From Kalmusia sp. IMI 367209 (taxonomy: Eukaryota > Ascomycota > Dothideomycetes > Pleosporales > Didymosphaeriaceae), in assembly GCA_027946365.1 (NCBI GenBank), contig JAPEUQ010000004.1:434001-498000 (forward strand): 64,000 nucleotides of DNA, in the 5' to 3' direction. The notes beneath the pieces were generated by a model. That model saw only the letters and a program-made list of their open reading frames with translations, was not told the origin of the DNA and ran no database searches. The translations under genes and the position numbers were made by a program. Of this stretch, positions 25,299-36,290 are shown in pieces (positions within the stretch are counted from its first letter, which is position 1; the number at the start of each line of letters is the position of its first letter).

Positions 25299-26162
25299 TT
25301 AGATGAAGAACTCTTTATGTTGCACCTTTCTCACGAAGTCAGGCGGCGTCAACGTCACGGCCAGCGTAACGCCGATGATTAGACTCAATATCGCCACCAA
25401 AATTAGATGCACAGGCGAGATATGCTGCACATGCCTCGGGCCTGACGCTTCGGGAGCCCACCTACCCACCCACTTCTTCAGCGGCGCGACGTTGTTCTTC
25501 TGGGCGAAGTCGTATCCGCGCTTCATGCCGGGCAAACCATCAATACTCAACTGCGACTTGAAAGCCCAGTACCTGGATCCAGTCAGCTTCGAATCACACC
25601 TGATGAAGGTGGGGTAGAATAAATGAATAAGCGCATACCGATCCATACTCTCCTCCTCCTTCCCCTCCAGATACTTCTTCTCCTTCTTCGCAAAGTGGTC
25701 ATCCAGGGTCGTCCTCCACCCCGTCCACTCATACGTCGGGACGCTAAACCCGCAACTCGTCGCGCACTGGTGCACGTCCACTACGATTATGCTCCGACTC
25801 CCCGGAATAGTATTCACCTTGTTCTCCCTCACGAAGACATCCCACTCGGGCGTCCCGTTCTCGATAGCGCGGCCCATGCCCCAGATCCGCACGATGCGCG
25901 GCCCGCCGTTGAAAGCGATGAACATGACGCAGATGCGCCCGTTGTTCGGCTCGTGCAGGTGCGCGTGCGTCTCTACGCCGGAGCCCGTGAGGTCGAGGTA
26001 CCAGAATGCAGTGGGCGAGATGATGCCGAATTGCTTGCCGCCCTTCGGGGAGATGTTGATGTGGCCTGAGGGAGAAAGAGGTGCGGTGCCGACGAAGAGC
26101 ATCTTTTGGTCGAGGATCCATGGCTTGAGGGAGTCGGGTATGGTTTCGTAGTAAACGCCCAT
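25299..26162 (-). CDS. PNPOx-like FMN-binding protein with C-terminal membrane anchor
   Basis: The fold is that of pyridoxamine-5'-phosphate oxidase-like flavin-binding proteins, a broad group whose fungal members mostly lack assigned reactions. Two exons (26162-25639, 25572-25299) give 265 residues. The N-terminal half holds the split-barrel motifs (FVGTAPLSPSGHINISPKG, then FWYLDLTGSG and RICVMFIAFNG). SIDGLPGMKRG lies near residue 195. The end has one hydrophobic helix (about residues 230-252) and a short tail, so the protein is probably tail-anchored. The intron is 66 nt, a multiple of three with an open frame. Splicing is preferred because it joins MDRY to WAFKSQ as in relatives. True PNPO function is unlikely given the anchor and divergence. 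Confidence 0.82.
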   Translation of the reverse strand: MGVYYETIPDSLKPWILDQKMLFVGTAPLSPSGHINISPKGGKQFGIISPTAFWYLDLTGSGVETHAHLHEPNNGRICVMFIAFNGGPRIVRIWGMGRAIENGTPEWDVFVRENKVNTIPGSRSIIVVDVHQCATSCGFSVPTYEWTGWRTTLDDHFAKKEKKYLEGKEEESMDRYALIHLFYPTFIRCDSKLTGSRYWAFKSQLSIDGLPGMKRGYDFAQKNNVAPLKKWVGRWAPEASGPRHVQHISPVHLILVAILSLIIGVTLAVTLTPPDFVRKVQHKEFFI

Positions 26163-27050
26163 GGTGGCTGCTTAGTTGCTGGCTCTAAGACCAACTTCTG
26201 TGATGGAATGGATATCTGGGATGAAATTGAGAATGGTGTAGAGGTTGGTCTGGGGCTCGTATTTCTCAAACCGCGGCCGGGTGACTCAAAGGATTGCGGA
26301 GCTGTCGACTGCGTCTAAACCTTTTCAAAGCCTTCGACCGCGGATCGGTTCTTGTGGTATTCCCGCAGCTCGCAGCCTCAAAGTAGTCCTTTGTATAAAA
26401 TGCCTTCGTCATGTAAGCTTAAGAGCAAGCAGGTGAGCGCCGACTTCGGAGCTTACCTCGTCTAAGATCTTCAAGCGTGCACTACTCAACTAGACGTTAG
26501 TATAAATCTACACCTTCCCGATCTGTCAAAGAATAAGGTATCTGCGTAGAGCCCTTCGTATTGCCTTTCGCCGGTCCTGTTACTAGCTCTTGTTTTGAAG
26601 AAGCTCAAGTAGATATGGCGGGGCAAGCACGCGATAGTAGCCGAGGCAGGTCAAAAGGGAAAGAAGCTAACCGCCTTCTTCACGCGTGTCTGAATATCCT
26701 ACCTGTGAATCTGATCGTAGTCGTAAGCGTCGGCAAAGGCTATATAGGGATTAAGTTATGTCCTTTGCCTGTGCTAAGAGGATGACGCCACTATTTATGT
26801 AGGTGCTTAGGAAGCTCAAACACATGCAAGGCCAAGAACGGAGGACCATACACGAACATCATAAATGAAAGACAAAGCCAGCATTCAGTATTCTCGAGGT
26901 ATACAAGGTAAACGGCACACCTGCAGTCTCGCCTCCCATACAATTTCTCCCGCATCCCGCTTATGCCCGCTGCACCCGCCTACAAAAAAGCGTTCCCTAT
27001 CAACCCACAGCCCAGGCTTGGGAATCCAAAAAAAAAGAAATCAAATGAAT
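26163..27050. other. Intergenic, no supported gene
   Basis: No gene with recognisable motifs was found. An open frame at 26561-26785 ends in a hydrophobic stretch but has no supporting features. The last part lies beside the tRNA gene. Confidence 0.45.
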
Positions 27051-27132
27051 GACCACGGCAGGGATCGAACCTGCAATCTCTTGATATGCCTACTTATCGT
27101 AGTCAAGCGCCTTGCCATTGGGCCACGTGGCC
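27051..27132 (-). tRNA. tRNA-Arg (anticodon ACG) with an 11-nt intron
   Basis: The minus strand folds as a tRNA. The seven-base acceptor arm GGCCACG pairs with CGTGGTC, with one G-T pair. The D-arm contains box A (TGGCCCAATGG), the T-arm is GCAGG-TTCGATC-CCTGC, and the anticodon stem is CTTGA/TCAAG. The loop reads CT-ACG-A, placing anticodon ACG at 27100-27098. An extra 11 nt follow base 37, the usual place for a nuclear tRNA intron. ACG would be read as ICG after editing and decodes CGU/CGC/CGA. Confidence 0.9.
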
Positions 27133-27409
27133 GTCGAATCACTCGGACCAACCGGCTCTGTTGGAGCTGATTTGTGAAGTTTCCTCGAACGTCGAAATAC
27201 ATATACCCTATTTTTCAGGCATTAAAAACCTTGCTTGTTACCATAAGAAATCTGTGAAGCAAATTTTCGTGGTTGGAGTGGGGACGTATGAGAGCCGATG
27301 GCGCTAGACACCAGACGCTAGGCGATTGACGAACATTGTGAGAGACTCAGTAACGGCTTCGTGACGCTTGTGTGCTGCTCGACATTGTGTATATTCGACA
27401 TGTACTTGA

Positions 27410-29608
27410 TTATGATTGATAGCCCACCCCGACATCTCCAGGAACCCCGACCTCTCCAGGAAAAGAAGCCCAGAACTCTTGCGTGGCATCCCTAATCATC
27501 TCCTCCATATCGGCACTTGAAAAGTCAAAATTTAGATTGAATGAGCCATCGTCTTCGAGGGGTGGAATGGGTTGCTGCCCATTCCAGCCGAAATTCGAAG
27601 TGTAGCCGTTCGGCGTCGATTCTGGTGGAGACATCAGGTGCTGTGATGGCGATGCGCTGACTGGGGGCTGCTAGTAGAGATTAGTGATTTCGAATGAATA
27701 TACATATCGTTTCAATGCATACCTGTTGTACAACGACAGAAGTGCGAACAACATTTGTGTCCACCGTTGGCTTAACGTCAACCGGTTTGTGAACTGGAGA
27801 CGGCTGCAAAGCCCCATAATCGACCATGGCACGTCGTAGCGCCTGCCGCTCATCAGGTGATACTGGTACGTCTTGACCCAGCACAGAACGGTAGTAAGCC
27901 TGCATGCGCTTGATCGTCTCGAACCACGTCTCTGACATCGGCCACTGGTTTTTCATCTCTTTGAGGAAGGTGCAGCCCCGGATGACCCGGTCTCTCGCCT
28001 TCTCTGTGACCCGCAAGTCGTCGTCGGCGGAGGGAAAGTTGTAACTATAAAGCATCACGCCGACAGCAGTGTAGATTGTGAAACCAATCCAGGGCACTAG
28101 GCCACGCAGGAAATAGACGCCAAAAGTCCGCATCTCATCGAGCATATCGAGGACCGTGGAAGATTCCGTGAAGAGTTCCCTCCTCGATGACTTCTGCCAT
28201 GTCTTCCACATTTCGCGGTTCTCATTGTACTGGAAGAGTGTTTCTTCGGGTGCGTTCTGAGGCCCTAGAACAGGCAAGTATGCTCGATGGAGGAACATGT
28301 AGCTCATGAAGTAGATGCAGTGCATATAGCAATATGCCTGACCTTGATCCACGGCATTGTGACTGTGCAACGCATGCAGTTCATACTGCAGCCGCGGCGG
28401 AAGCGAGTTTTTCCAAGCCTCCAGTTCGTAAATGAGCTGCTGAAACTGCGACGTTCTTGACCAGGGAAGCTCGGATTTGAGCTCCTCCGAACACGCCCAG
28501 CGAGCCACTTTTCCCCAGATGTTGGCAGCGCGCATCGAATATGCGATAATGCCTAGTTCTCCAACTTTCAGTGATAACGGGGGCATGTGTGTCGATCCGT
28601 CGAGACGCTGCGTGCATACAGGTTCGCCGAAGACAAAGTCCTCTCGCTCACAGGGCAATTGAATGGCCATATCGCCAGCCGTCAGCGATCGCTTGCGACC
28701 TCTACCGCCGCTAAGCAGCGAATCCATAAGGAAGCAAGTCCAGGCTGTCCGTCGGCGTACTTCAGCGTCGATAAACTCCTCGCGGGTAGGCTTGCGGTTC
28801 CTGGGCCCCTTCGGCTCTCGTGTGAGATCCATGACCTCGATCAGCCTAATTGCCATGCCGAGATAGATCCATGCCCTGCGTCCGTTTCCTGCCCCCCAAT
28901 CGTGTCCCGTCAACATCAAGAGGGCTTGCACGCGGCTAATGCTCGGCGTTTCGAGATCGGACTGTAGGATCTGGCGGGCGTGGGCGGCAAAGGCATTGCT
29001 CGCCTCAATCTGCGTTCTGAACGGCGGAGGCGGCTCTCTGACGAAGCTGCTATTGTTAGTGAAGTCATTGTTAGCTGTTTCCAATGCATACCGAATCGCC
29101 AGCGCGAGCATGGCCCAGACCATCCATGTTTCCAGGGTGCGGTCGCGGATGCGCAGCAGCAGCGTGGGAGTGTGGTGGAAGCTCCATTTGTAGCTACAAC
29201 GCAGGTAACTGTTCTTGACCTCGTCGGTGAGCAGTTCAAAGGGGTCTAGGCTGTCGAGAAGAGATGCCGTGGCCGCCGGCGAGAGCTGTGCCGGTGCGGC
29301 AGTGGTTTCGCTGCCGCTCGCCGCTCGATAGGGCTGTTGCGGGAGGCTGGCTGCCGTCGGCGGCGTAGGGGCTTCCTCATGCCTGGGCCGCTTGGGTCTT
29401 CGATGAATGGCACTCGTTCCTGGCGGTGGAAACTCGCATAGGTCCGATCTTCCTGCCGCTTTGCAGCGATCGCACGGCGGGGCGTCTGGGGCGCGTCAAA
29501 CGGTTATCAGGTGGGCTTCGCACCGGCCTATGGGTGGTTGGGCTTACCATTGTGGATACATTTCTGCTTCGCGCTCCGACACGAGACGCAGGCGACGGGA
29601 TTGCGCAT
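27410..29608 (-). CDS. Zn2Cys6 fungal transcription factor
   Basis: This is a nuclear DNA-binding regulator. The N-terminal six-cysteine cluster is complete: C7, C10, C17, C25, C28, C36 (C-x2-C-x6-C-x7-C-x2-C-x7-C), followed by a basic RRPKRPRH segment. The middle-homology fungal-specific domain spans about residues 150-450 (for example GRRAWIYLGMAIRLIE and EVRRRTAWTCFLMD). An acidic C-terminus is a likely activation region. Exons are 29608-29548, 29485-27723 and 27670-27410, giving 694 residues. An optional 42-nt intron at 29091-29050 would remove 14 residues in frame, and I cannot decide its use. Target genes are unknown; no adjacent metabolic cluster explains it. The cysteine cluster would be missed if only the long second exon were annotated. 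Confidence 0.88.
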
Positions 29609-30943
29609 CGTAGAATGGATGCGCTGGCATCGGTGCCGTGCCGTGAGGCTTGCTGCCGTCACAACTGTCTCCGCGCAGCAGTTGCTAGGGCACACGGCTC
29701 ATCCCGGGTCTCGCCCTGTCGGCGGCTAACCGCATCCGTGCCGACCTTCATCGACCTCACCTCGATACCATACTACTTGTCTACCTATGTTCATGCACAC
29801 ATCGGTGGACGTGAGTCCGTTTCGATGATGGAGCAAATGGACCACATACTTGGGAACGCTCTTTGCTGGGTCTGTATACGCGTCTGATTACGTATTGTGT
29901 AACGAGCTTCAAGAGCTAGAAACCGAACGAAAAGAGCAATCAGTTCGTGGCAATGATACTCATATAGTATGCACCGTGCAGTAGAAACAATAGTATTATA
30001 GAGAAAAACACTGTTATGTTCACTAACTCAGGATTCATGCCTTCTCTCTCTCTCTACCTGGCTCAATGCCGTTCTAGTTTATTAGACGGATGCAATCTTA
30101 GATCATAAACTTACAGAATGAAGACTTGAGAACCCTAACTACGGCTGGATTACTACACTAGCAGAAGATCGGGAGACGTGCTTGTCTGTGGGTTTGGTTT
30201 GGGGAGACATTCATTGCTTGGCAAACCAAGCCAGGCTATACCCATCCGCCGCTTCCTATATAGACATTGACATTCTTCTCGATGCTTCTTTGACTATTAC
30301 ATAATGGTATATGTATCATATATTATGGTCTCACAAGCAAATTTCGTGCAACAAGCCTTCGCATCCCTTCCGATGTAATAGCAAGAAGAAGAATCTGCCA
30401 TATTTCTAAGCATATATGTCTACATAACCGTTGGTTCTGTTGTTTAAATCTCTTATAGTCTTACATGTATATTTCATATAGGGTTTGTCTTTCCGTACTC
30501 CTTAGAGGCATGAACACAGCATTACTGATGGTCCGCTGCAGAACGACGATCTGCACTCGTTCCATATAGATGTTATTGTCAAATCAATCACTTCATTGTG
30601 GTTATTACAGCCTTTATGATTTCTGCTTATCCAAATCCCATTTCCGCGCCTGTCATGTTTTCACCACCCGGCCAGCCATCGTTTCACTACCCTCGTTGCC
30701 CAGCCCCAAAACTCATGTTCACTTTCACCACCGAGCCGCGCTATGGCCACTCGGTCCCTCGGACCAGACCCTAGTCGAGCTTCACACCTGCCTCTGGTCG
30801 ATATAATCTCCATGAGGCAATGCTCACAACTCTACTCGACACACACATTGCTCAACTTTGGCAATCTTTCAAGCTCAACTTTTTGAAGTGCGCTTCCCTT
30901 CTATACATCATTTCACTCAACCTGTCACTTGAGGTGCTTCGCA
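29609..30943. other. Intergenic, promoter region with CT microsatellite
   Basis: This spacer lies between the divergent Zn2Cys6 and CCCH genes. It contains a short CT repeat and an AT-rich stretch around 30260-30480. No gene, tRNA or transposon feature is supported. Confidence 0.5.
30043..30055. repeat. CT dinucleotide microsatellite
   Basis: This is a run of about six CT units in a non-coding spacer. It is short and likely polymorphic, with no visible role. Confidence 0.6.
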
Positions 30944-32248
30944 ATGTCAGACAGGTCTGGAACTCCCGATTTCCCTGACTGGAAAGTCAGCCAAAAGCGC
31001 GCCGCAGACGCCTCAAAAGAAGAGCAAAGAGACTCACAAGGCCGGCGCAAGCGGGCTCAAAAAGAAGTTGATGGCAGCGAAGTAAGTTCCTCTTTGATAC
31101 TCCTCCATCTACCATAAACTGACCTCACAATTCAGGGGCCTCAAATCAAGCGCCAGAATCTCCATCAAGCGCCCCTGGTCAAGCGACAGAATCTCTCCGA
31201 CTTGATAGACGGATTTCGAGATGGTTTCAACCTGGACTCTGTCCAAACGCTCAACGCTACTGTGGATTTCAACTATTTATGCTCGGAGTGGAGCAATTTT
31301 TGCAAGACTCTCGACAAAGCAACCAGTCAAACCATTTCCTCGCATGGTTTTCGAAAGCTGTGCTATTTCAAAGCAAAGCGAGTGCATGGATTAGCGCGCG
31401 AGTTCAATGCAAAACACCACTTGTGCTTATTCAGGCTCGACTGGTCGCCTGCAAAGCGCTTCATGGACTTGCTCAAGCAGTGGCAATTACTATATCCAGA
31501 CCAGATCAAGCAGGAGAAGAGTCTTACTGAATTTGTTGCCCACATGAACGCAATGGAGTTCTATAACTTCTGGTCGTATGAATCGCCTGAGCCGCAGGGC
31601 GTTGCATTGAACCACAAACTGCAAGACGCCAGAGATGTTAGACAGCTGCTTGCTAAAGAAAACCCGGCCGCATCTCAGCAAGCTCGTACTGCTGTACTGC
31701 ATCGGCCAGATCACCCTGCTCAGCTCCCAGAGAAGCCGCAAGCTAGCTGGTCCAACCTGTTGGGAGCGCACCGGTTCTTCATCAACCAATTTACGAAAGC
31801 AGGTGAAGAACTGACCTGGAGTAAGATCATAACGGCTCCAAGTCTACAGACGGTGCGTTTGGATAAGAGCTACTCAGACGTAGAGACCAAAGAGGTGGAC
31901 GGCAAGCAAGTGTTGGTGTCAGTCACAAATTGGAGCCAACCCTGCTATACCAGCCAGGTTGATTTACCAATGCATGAGTTCATTGGTAGGTGCGTGACTT
32001 CATGGGAGTGGTTTTTGCTCTCCTGCAAAGATGCATGGCCTGAGCTTCCGGCTCCAATCACTTGTTCCAGCCTCGAAGGCAAGACTGTAAACGCAGACTT
32101 TATTCGAAATCTACACGATCAGTTTTTGGCCCCAGCTTGCAAGAGCGTATATACTCTACATAAGTTTCGCGCTTCTCCTGTAGACTTTCAAGAAGCCACG
32201 CCTTTTTGGCGGCTCGATGTCTTAATGGAGATTCAAAGATTGGTTTAG
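30944..32248 (+). CDS. N-terminal part of the CCCH locus, unknown domain
   Basis: If the first in-frame TAG is a true stop, this two-exon part (30944-31081, 31136-32248) makes a 416-residue protein without zinc fingers. The first 60 residues are charged and Lys/Arg/Gln-rich with a repeated VKRQNL-type motif. The rest is a mixed, probably folded domain with many aromatic residues (SWEWFLLSCKDAWPELPAP). I recognise no family. Its frame continues past the stop into coding-quality sequence, so I favour it being the first part of the larger interrupted gene. Confidence 0.5.
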
Positions 32249-32302
32249 AGGGCAGATAACTACACGCTGGTAGATGGGCTCACGAACAAGAAACTCGAGG
32301 CT

Positions 32303-33256
32303 ATGGTCGATTATCTTACCGACACCAAGCTAGATGCAGACTTTCCTACATCTGAATGGCCAGTCTCTTACTGGGAGCGTCCTGCGACAGCTGGTTGGCT
32401 TGAAACCTGCGATATTCCGTCGGCGATTACTTCCCCATCCACTCCTACCTCGACCTACAGTGATGAGGGTGGGTCAGACCCTTTTGAAGTGCCCACTCCA
32501 CAGGAACAGGAAGTTCGTGGTCAATGCACAGATGGAAACGAAGATTCCACCGTCACTGTACCTCCGAAGCAATCTGGAGCAGAATGTGAAGACCAGGTCA
32601 ACATTGATGACGACCGAGAAGATGACAGCGTCGAAAGCGAAAGCCAAACAGAGGATGTTTACGACAACAACGACAGCGGCAGCGACTCGGAAAGCAACGA
32701 ACCCGGCAATGATGACCACGAAGTCATCATCGACATTGACGAAAGTTATGTCTATCCCATTCCAGTCTGCTCGCAACATAAAAAGACGCAATGCCGTAAC
32801 AAATCATGCATGGCCGAACGCGCGAAAGCTTTCCAAGGGGAAAGCACAGATAGAGTTGCTAAATGCAGTGAGCGTGACCATCACGTCAATATGTGTGATA
32901 GCATGCTACTACGTGGTAGCTGTCACCATCTACACCCGGATTCGAACATACCGAATCTTTGTAGGATGTGGCTTCTGAACCGATGTGAAGACCGCAATTG
33001 TAAGTACGTGCATGTAGATCCAGTTCGACCTCGAAATATGCCGAATGGAAGGACTCTTATGCTTCCGCGACAGAAGATGACCTGCTCGCGTTGGCAGAAT
33101 GGCAAATCCTGCAGATACGGCGACAAATGCAAGGATTTACACATTGTCGTCAAGAGCAACCGCGCCTGTCAATTTTGGGAAACTCGAATCTGTAAGTTCG
33201 ATGATGAGCACTGTCTCGATTTGCACGAGGTGTCAAATAAGCTTCCGAAGCTTTAG
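32303..33256 (+). CDS. Middle part of the CCCH locus with acidic region and zinc fingers
   Basis: Between the first and second TAG an ATG-started frame encodes 317 residues. It opens with a Thr/Pro/Ser-rich part, then an Asp/Glu/Ser block at about 85-150, then Cys-rich segments. The CCCH spacings that I can see are C-x7-C-x4-C-x3-H, C-x8-C-x5-C-x3-H and C-x7-C-x6-C-x3-H. It shares its frame with the parts before and after. As a separate gene it would need its own promoter within the upstream coding sequence, which I find less likely. Confidence 0.4.
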   Translation: MVDYLTDTKLDADFPTSEWPVSYWERPATAGWLETCDIPSAITSPSTPTSTYSDEGGSDPFEVPTPQEQEVRGQCTDGNEDSTVTVPPKQSGAECEDQVNIDDDREDDSVESESQTEDVYDNNDSGSDSESNEPGNDDHEVIIDIDESYVYPIPVCSQHKKTQCRNKSCMAERAKAFQGESTDRVAKCSERDHHVNMCDSMLLRGSCHHLHPDSNIPNLCRMWLLNRCEDRNCKYVHVDPVRPRNMPNGRTLMLPRQKMTCSRWQNGKSCRYGDKCKDLHIVVKSNRACQFWETRICKFDDEHCLDLHEVSNKLPKL

Positions 33257-34901
33257 CCTTTGTACTCTGTAGTCAGATCCTCTGCCGCATACACCGCAAC
33301 GAAGAACCTTGAACGCAATTTGCTACCCGCTGCTGCTGCATACGAGACCAGGAACAAAACGACGAGGGAACTTGCAGATAAGAAACTGAAAGCACCAGAT
33401 TCGAAGGCGGATCAGCCTAAGTCCAAGTCCAAGGTACTATGCAAGAACCATCCAAAGTGCAAAACCAAGGGGTGCTCCCTCTTCCATCCTCATAGGATGG
33501 TTTGTCCTTTCTTTTTTCGTTTTGGATACTGCCATTTTGAAGGCAGAGGTTGTAGGCATCCACTGCATCAACGGACAGACGCTACTCAGGTGCAAATAGA
33601 CAAGTTGGCTGTATCCGAGGCTCAGAGCCAATCTAGCAGCCTAAGCAAGCAGTCATCATCCAAAGGTGACAAACACCAGGCCACCTCTGCAAAGACCGTT
33701 CAGCAAAAGGCGGAAGAGCAAAAGCCAATGCCACAAAAGCACTTGAAGCAGCGGAACGGAGCACCTACTGGGCCTTGGACTCAGGGTCGACCTTCCACAG
33801 AGCGCAATCGTTCAAGGGGGATGTATGGTCGCGGAATGGGTCCACCTGTTGCTCCTGGCCTGCAGTCGGGACAGTTGCCTAGTGAATGCCTTGATCAAAC
33901 CTTCGGGATGCCCATGTTTGGCGAAGTACCAGATCAGACTCAGAATATCATGGGTTTGGGCCGGTTTTCAGTGCCATACGGCCTCTTTACGCTGCCATCT
34001 AATATCATCGATCAACAGATGATGATGATGCCTGGGTTCCAGCACGCTATGCCTGTAGCTCTACCTGCCCAGCAAGGCTTCGGACAGCAAGGCTTCGGAC
34101 AGCATGCCTTCAGATAGCATGGCTTTGGGCAACAAGACTTCAGATGGCAACAGGGACAAGACAACACCCGTGGTAGAAATTCTTTTGTGGGGCGAAGGGC
34201 GCATAGGCAGTCTAATGGTCAGGCTTCTATCAACCCTGGACGTGCTCTGACTGGCGGTAATGGTGGGAAGCGCAAGGTGGCTTAGGGGGACATTGCTGGC
34301 CCGACGGAGTCAAAGCGCCAGCGAACAGGTAAGAGGGTTCGGAACACATTGCGCAGTAAAATTATCCGCTAACCGTATCTCAAAGACCAGATCAACGGTG
34401 AAAATACAGGTGTTCACATCCCAACTGGTCCTCGTGCAGACTGCGACAAGCAGCCACCTGCGCAGATGCATAGTAAGAAACATCGAAGATATACCGGTCA
34501 TTGAACACGCCTGCTGTAATCTTGAACATGATTTACCCGATGATCTTCCTGAACGCACCGCCCCTCCGCCGTTCAAAGATAACGAGCCAGAAAATAAGGT
34601 GTTCGAAGTACAAGAGTCCTCTTCAAAAAGACTCCCCGAATATCGACAAAAAATGTTGATCATGAAGTGGCGCAAGTGGCGACCACCACCACCACCGAAA
34701 CAGCCATATCGCTATCTAGACTATCCGACTACTCCACAGAAAGAGAGCACACCCAGACATAATCGCAAATCCTCACGACTTCTAAATCGACAAACAATAA
34801 CAACGAAACTCTCTAAAAGAATCATTAGAGGAGCAGGGTACGAAGTTAGATATCCAAGCTACGATTTTCCAGCGATTCGAGCCCGGCTTACCAGTAAATA
34901 G

Positions 34902-36290
34902 GCACATAGTGCCCATAAACGTTTTGCCTCTCTGGTTTCTAAGGACTTCTATTCTCCCATACACTTCCCATACTTCAAGATCAAGATACACATCCACCCA
35001 CCCAACCCATATGGGCGATATGTGTTGCTAACGTCATGCTCGTTATGCAATGCAAGGGTGGTCGATCAAGCCTCATAGAGGCTGGAAGTGTATGGCAAAT
35101 ACCACTTGAGCTGCTGGGGTGTTTCAGTCTACTTTTTTGGAAGTCAGCAAAAAGGATCACGCGAAGGAGATATAGTGAATGAGGATGGGAAAGGTCACGC
35201 GTATGAGGAACACGGTCATAATGATGGTTAATTAATGGTTTGGCACAAAGCTATGTTTATAGTTACAGCTCACATTCGCGGCTTACGATAATGGTCATGA
35301 TTACGTTACAGGTTATGGTTCATGAGCACGGTTTAACGGACACTAGCAAAGGTTTGGATATTGGTCATTACTCATGGTACACGGTCATTTCTTTTAGCGA
35401 TTTTGGTCTCAAGTATATACATCACGACCTATCCTGCTCATTTATTTAATCGATCCAATAGATCATAACATAAGTGCTATCTGTTGAATGAAATTCAATC
35501 ATCGCTAGTTACTTTACGTGAATCTAGAGCTTTCTGTTCGCTCAGAACTCTTTACCTATACTATGACTCTATGATATCACGCTGTAGCTACCTATTTTGA
35601 TCACTGACAGCTGCCATTTTGCCTTTTCAATAGCACAGGACGGTCGCAACAATGATTGTTTAACGCTAATTATGACTTAATAATTATCCAGATAGCATTT
35701 CCTGCAGAGACAGTCGCATGAGTAATTTGATCTTGAATGTAACATCTTGTTTATCTCAGAAGGTCTTGCGCACCCTTCTAATTACTAGTTCTCACGAGAT
35801 AAACACATCTCATTCTGTCCGAGTGTGAATATACATATGTAGTTAAACATCTTAGACAAATCCCTTTTCCGAGAGCATTTCCAAAGGCTTGATGTCAATA
35901 TTAAAGGCGTTAAAAGCGTTCTACATTAGGAGTTATAATACATATTCGCTTCTTTCTGTCACTCATATTGGCGCCATATGACCTTTCGGCTTCTGATGGG
36001 AAAATAGTAGTTGTTTCAACTTTTAGTGTCCGAAGCCAACCCACCTTGCCTGTGCTCTGGCATCTTCGTACTCGACAAAATATCTCTCTTTCGTGTCTTG
36101 ATCTAGATGAAATCTGCAAATGCACCAAGTCAATCTGCCATCTGTTTCCACTATTTATGAAGATCAATTTGCCCTCTAAGGACCTTCATCTCTGTCATTT
36201 GATGTCTTCAACCTACTTCAAGCCCTTCAAATGTCGGCAAGTCAACGGAACAGCGCTCCTCTCCGGACTTCGAGTGCCTACATATGGAGG
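34902..36290. other. Intergenic with decayed GGTCAT-like repeats
   Basis: No intact gene. Between about 35195 and 35395 the hexamer GGTCAT and close variants recur with ATGATT/ATGGTT pieces, in short frames rich in Gly, His and Asn that are broken by stops. After about 35450 the sequence is AT-rich. Open frames near 35968 have no motif. Confidence 0.4.

Larger units (their letters stand above)
30944..34901 (+). pseudogene. Large CCCH zinc-finger gene interrupted by four in-frame TAG codons
   Basis: One reading frame runs from the ATG through a 54-nt intron (31082-31135) and a 3.2-kb exon. It then reaches introns at 34329-34385 and, probably, 34473-34578, ending at 34901. If the TAG codons are read through it encodes about 1,246 residues, and all exon phases agree. 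The TAGs lie at 32246, 33254, 34115 and 34283; no TAA or TGA interrupts the frame. Protein quality stays high on both sides of each TAG. The N-terminal half is an unknown domain, followed by an acidic block and then at least five CCCH fingers (CRMWLLNRCEDRNCKYVH, CSRWQNGKSCRYGDKC and others). A Gln/Gly-rich tail contains a repeated QQGFG motif. Such proteins usually bind RNA. Each TAG could come from CAG or TGG by one C-to-T or G-to-A change, as in RIP, or be sequence error. It may be a recent pseudogene, or split genes. Confidence 0.65.

Noticed and set aside
26561..26785. Open frame with hydrophobic end
   Set aside because: It is too short, with no start context, signal or homology that I recognise.
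30944..34901. UAG codon reassignment
   Set aside because: Other genes here, such as the SDR, HsbA and small ORF, end in TAG, so a general reassignment is unlikely.
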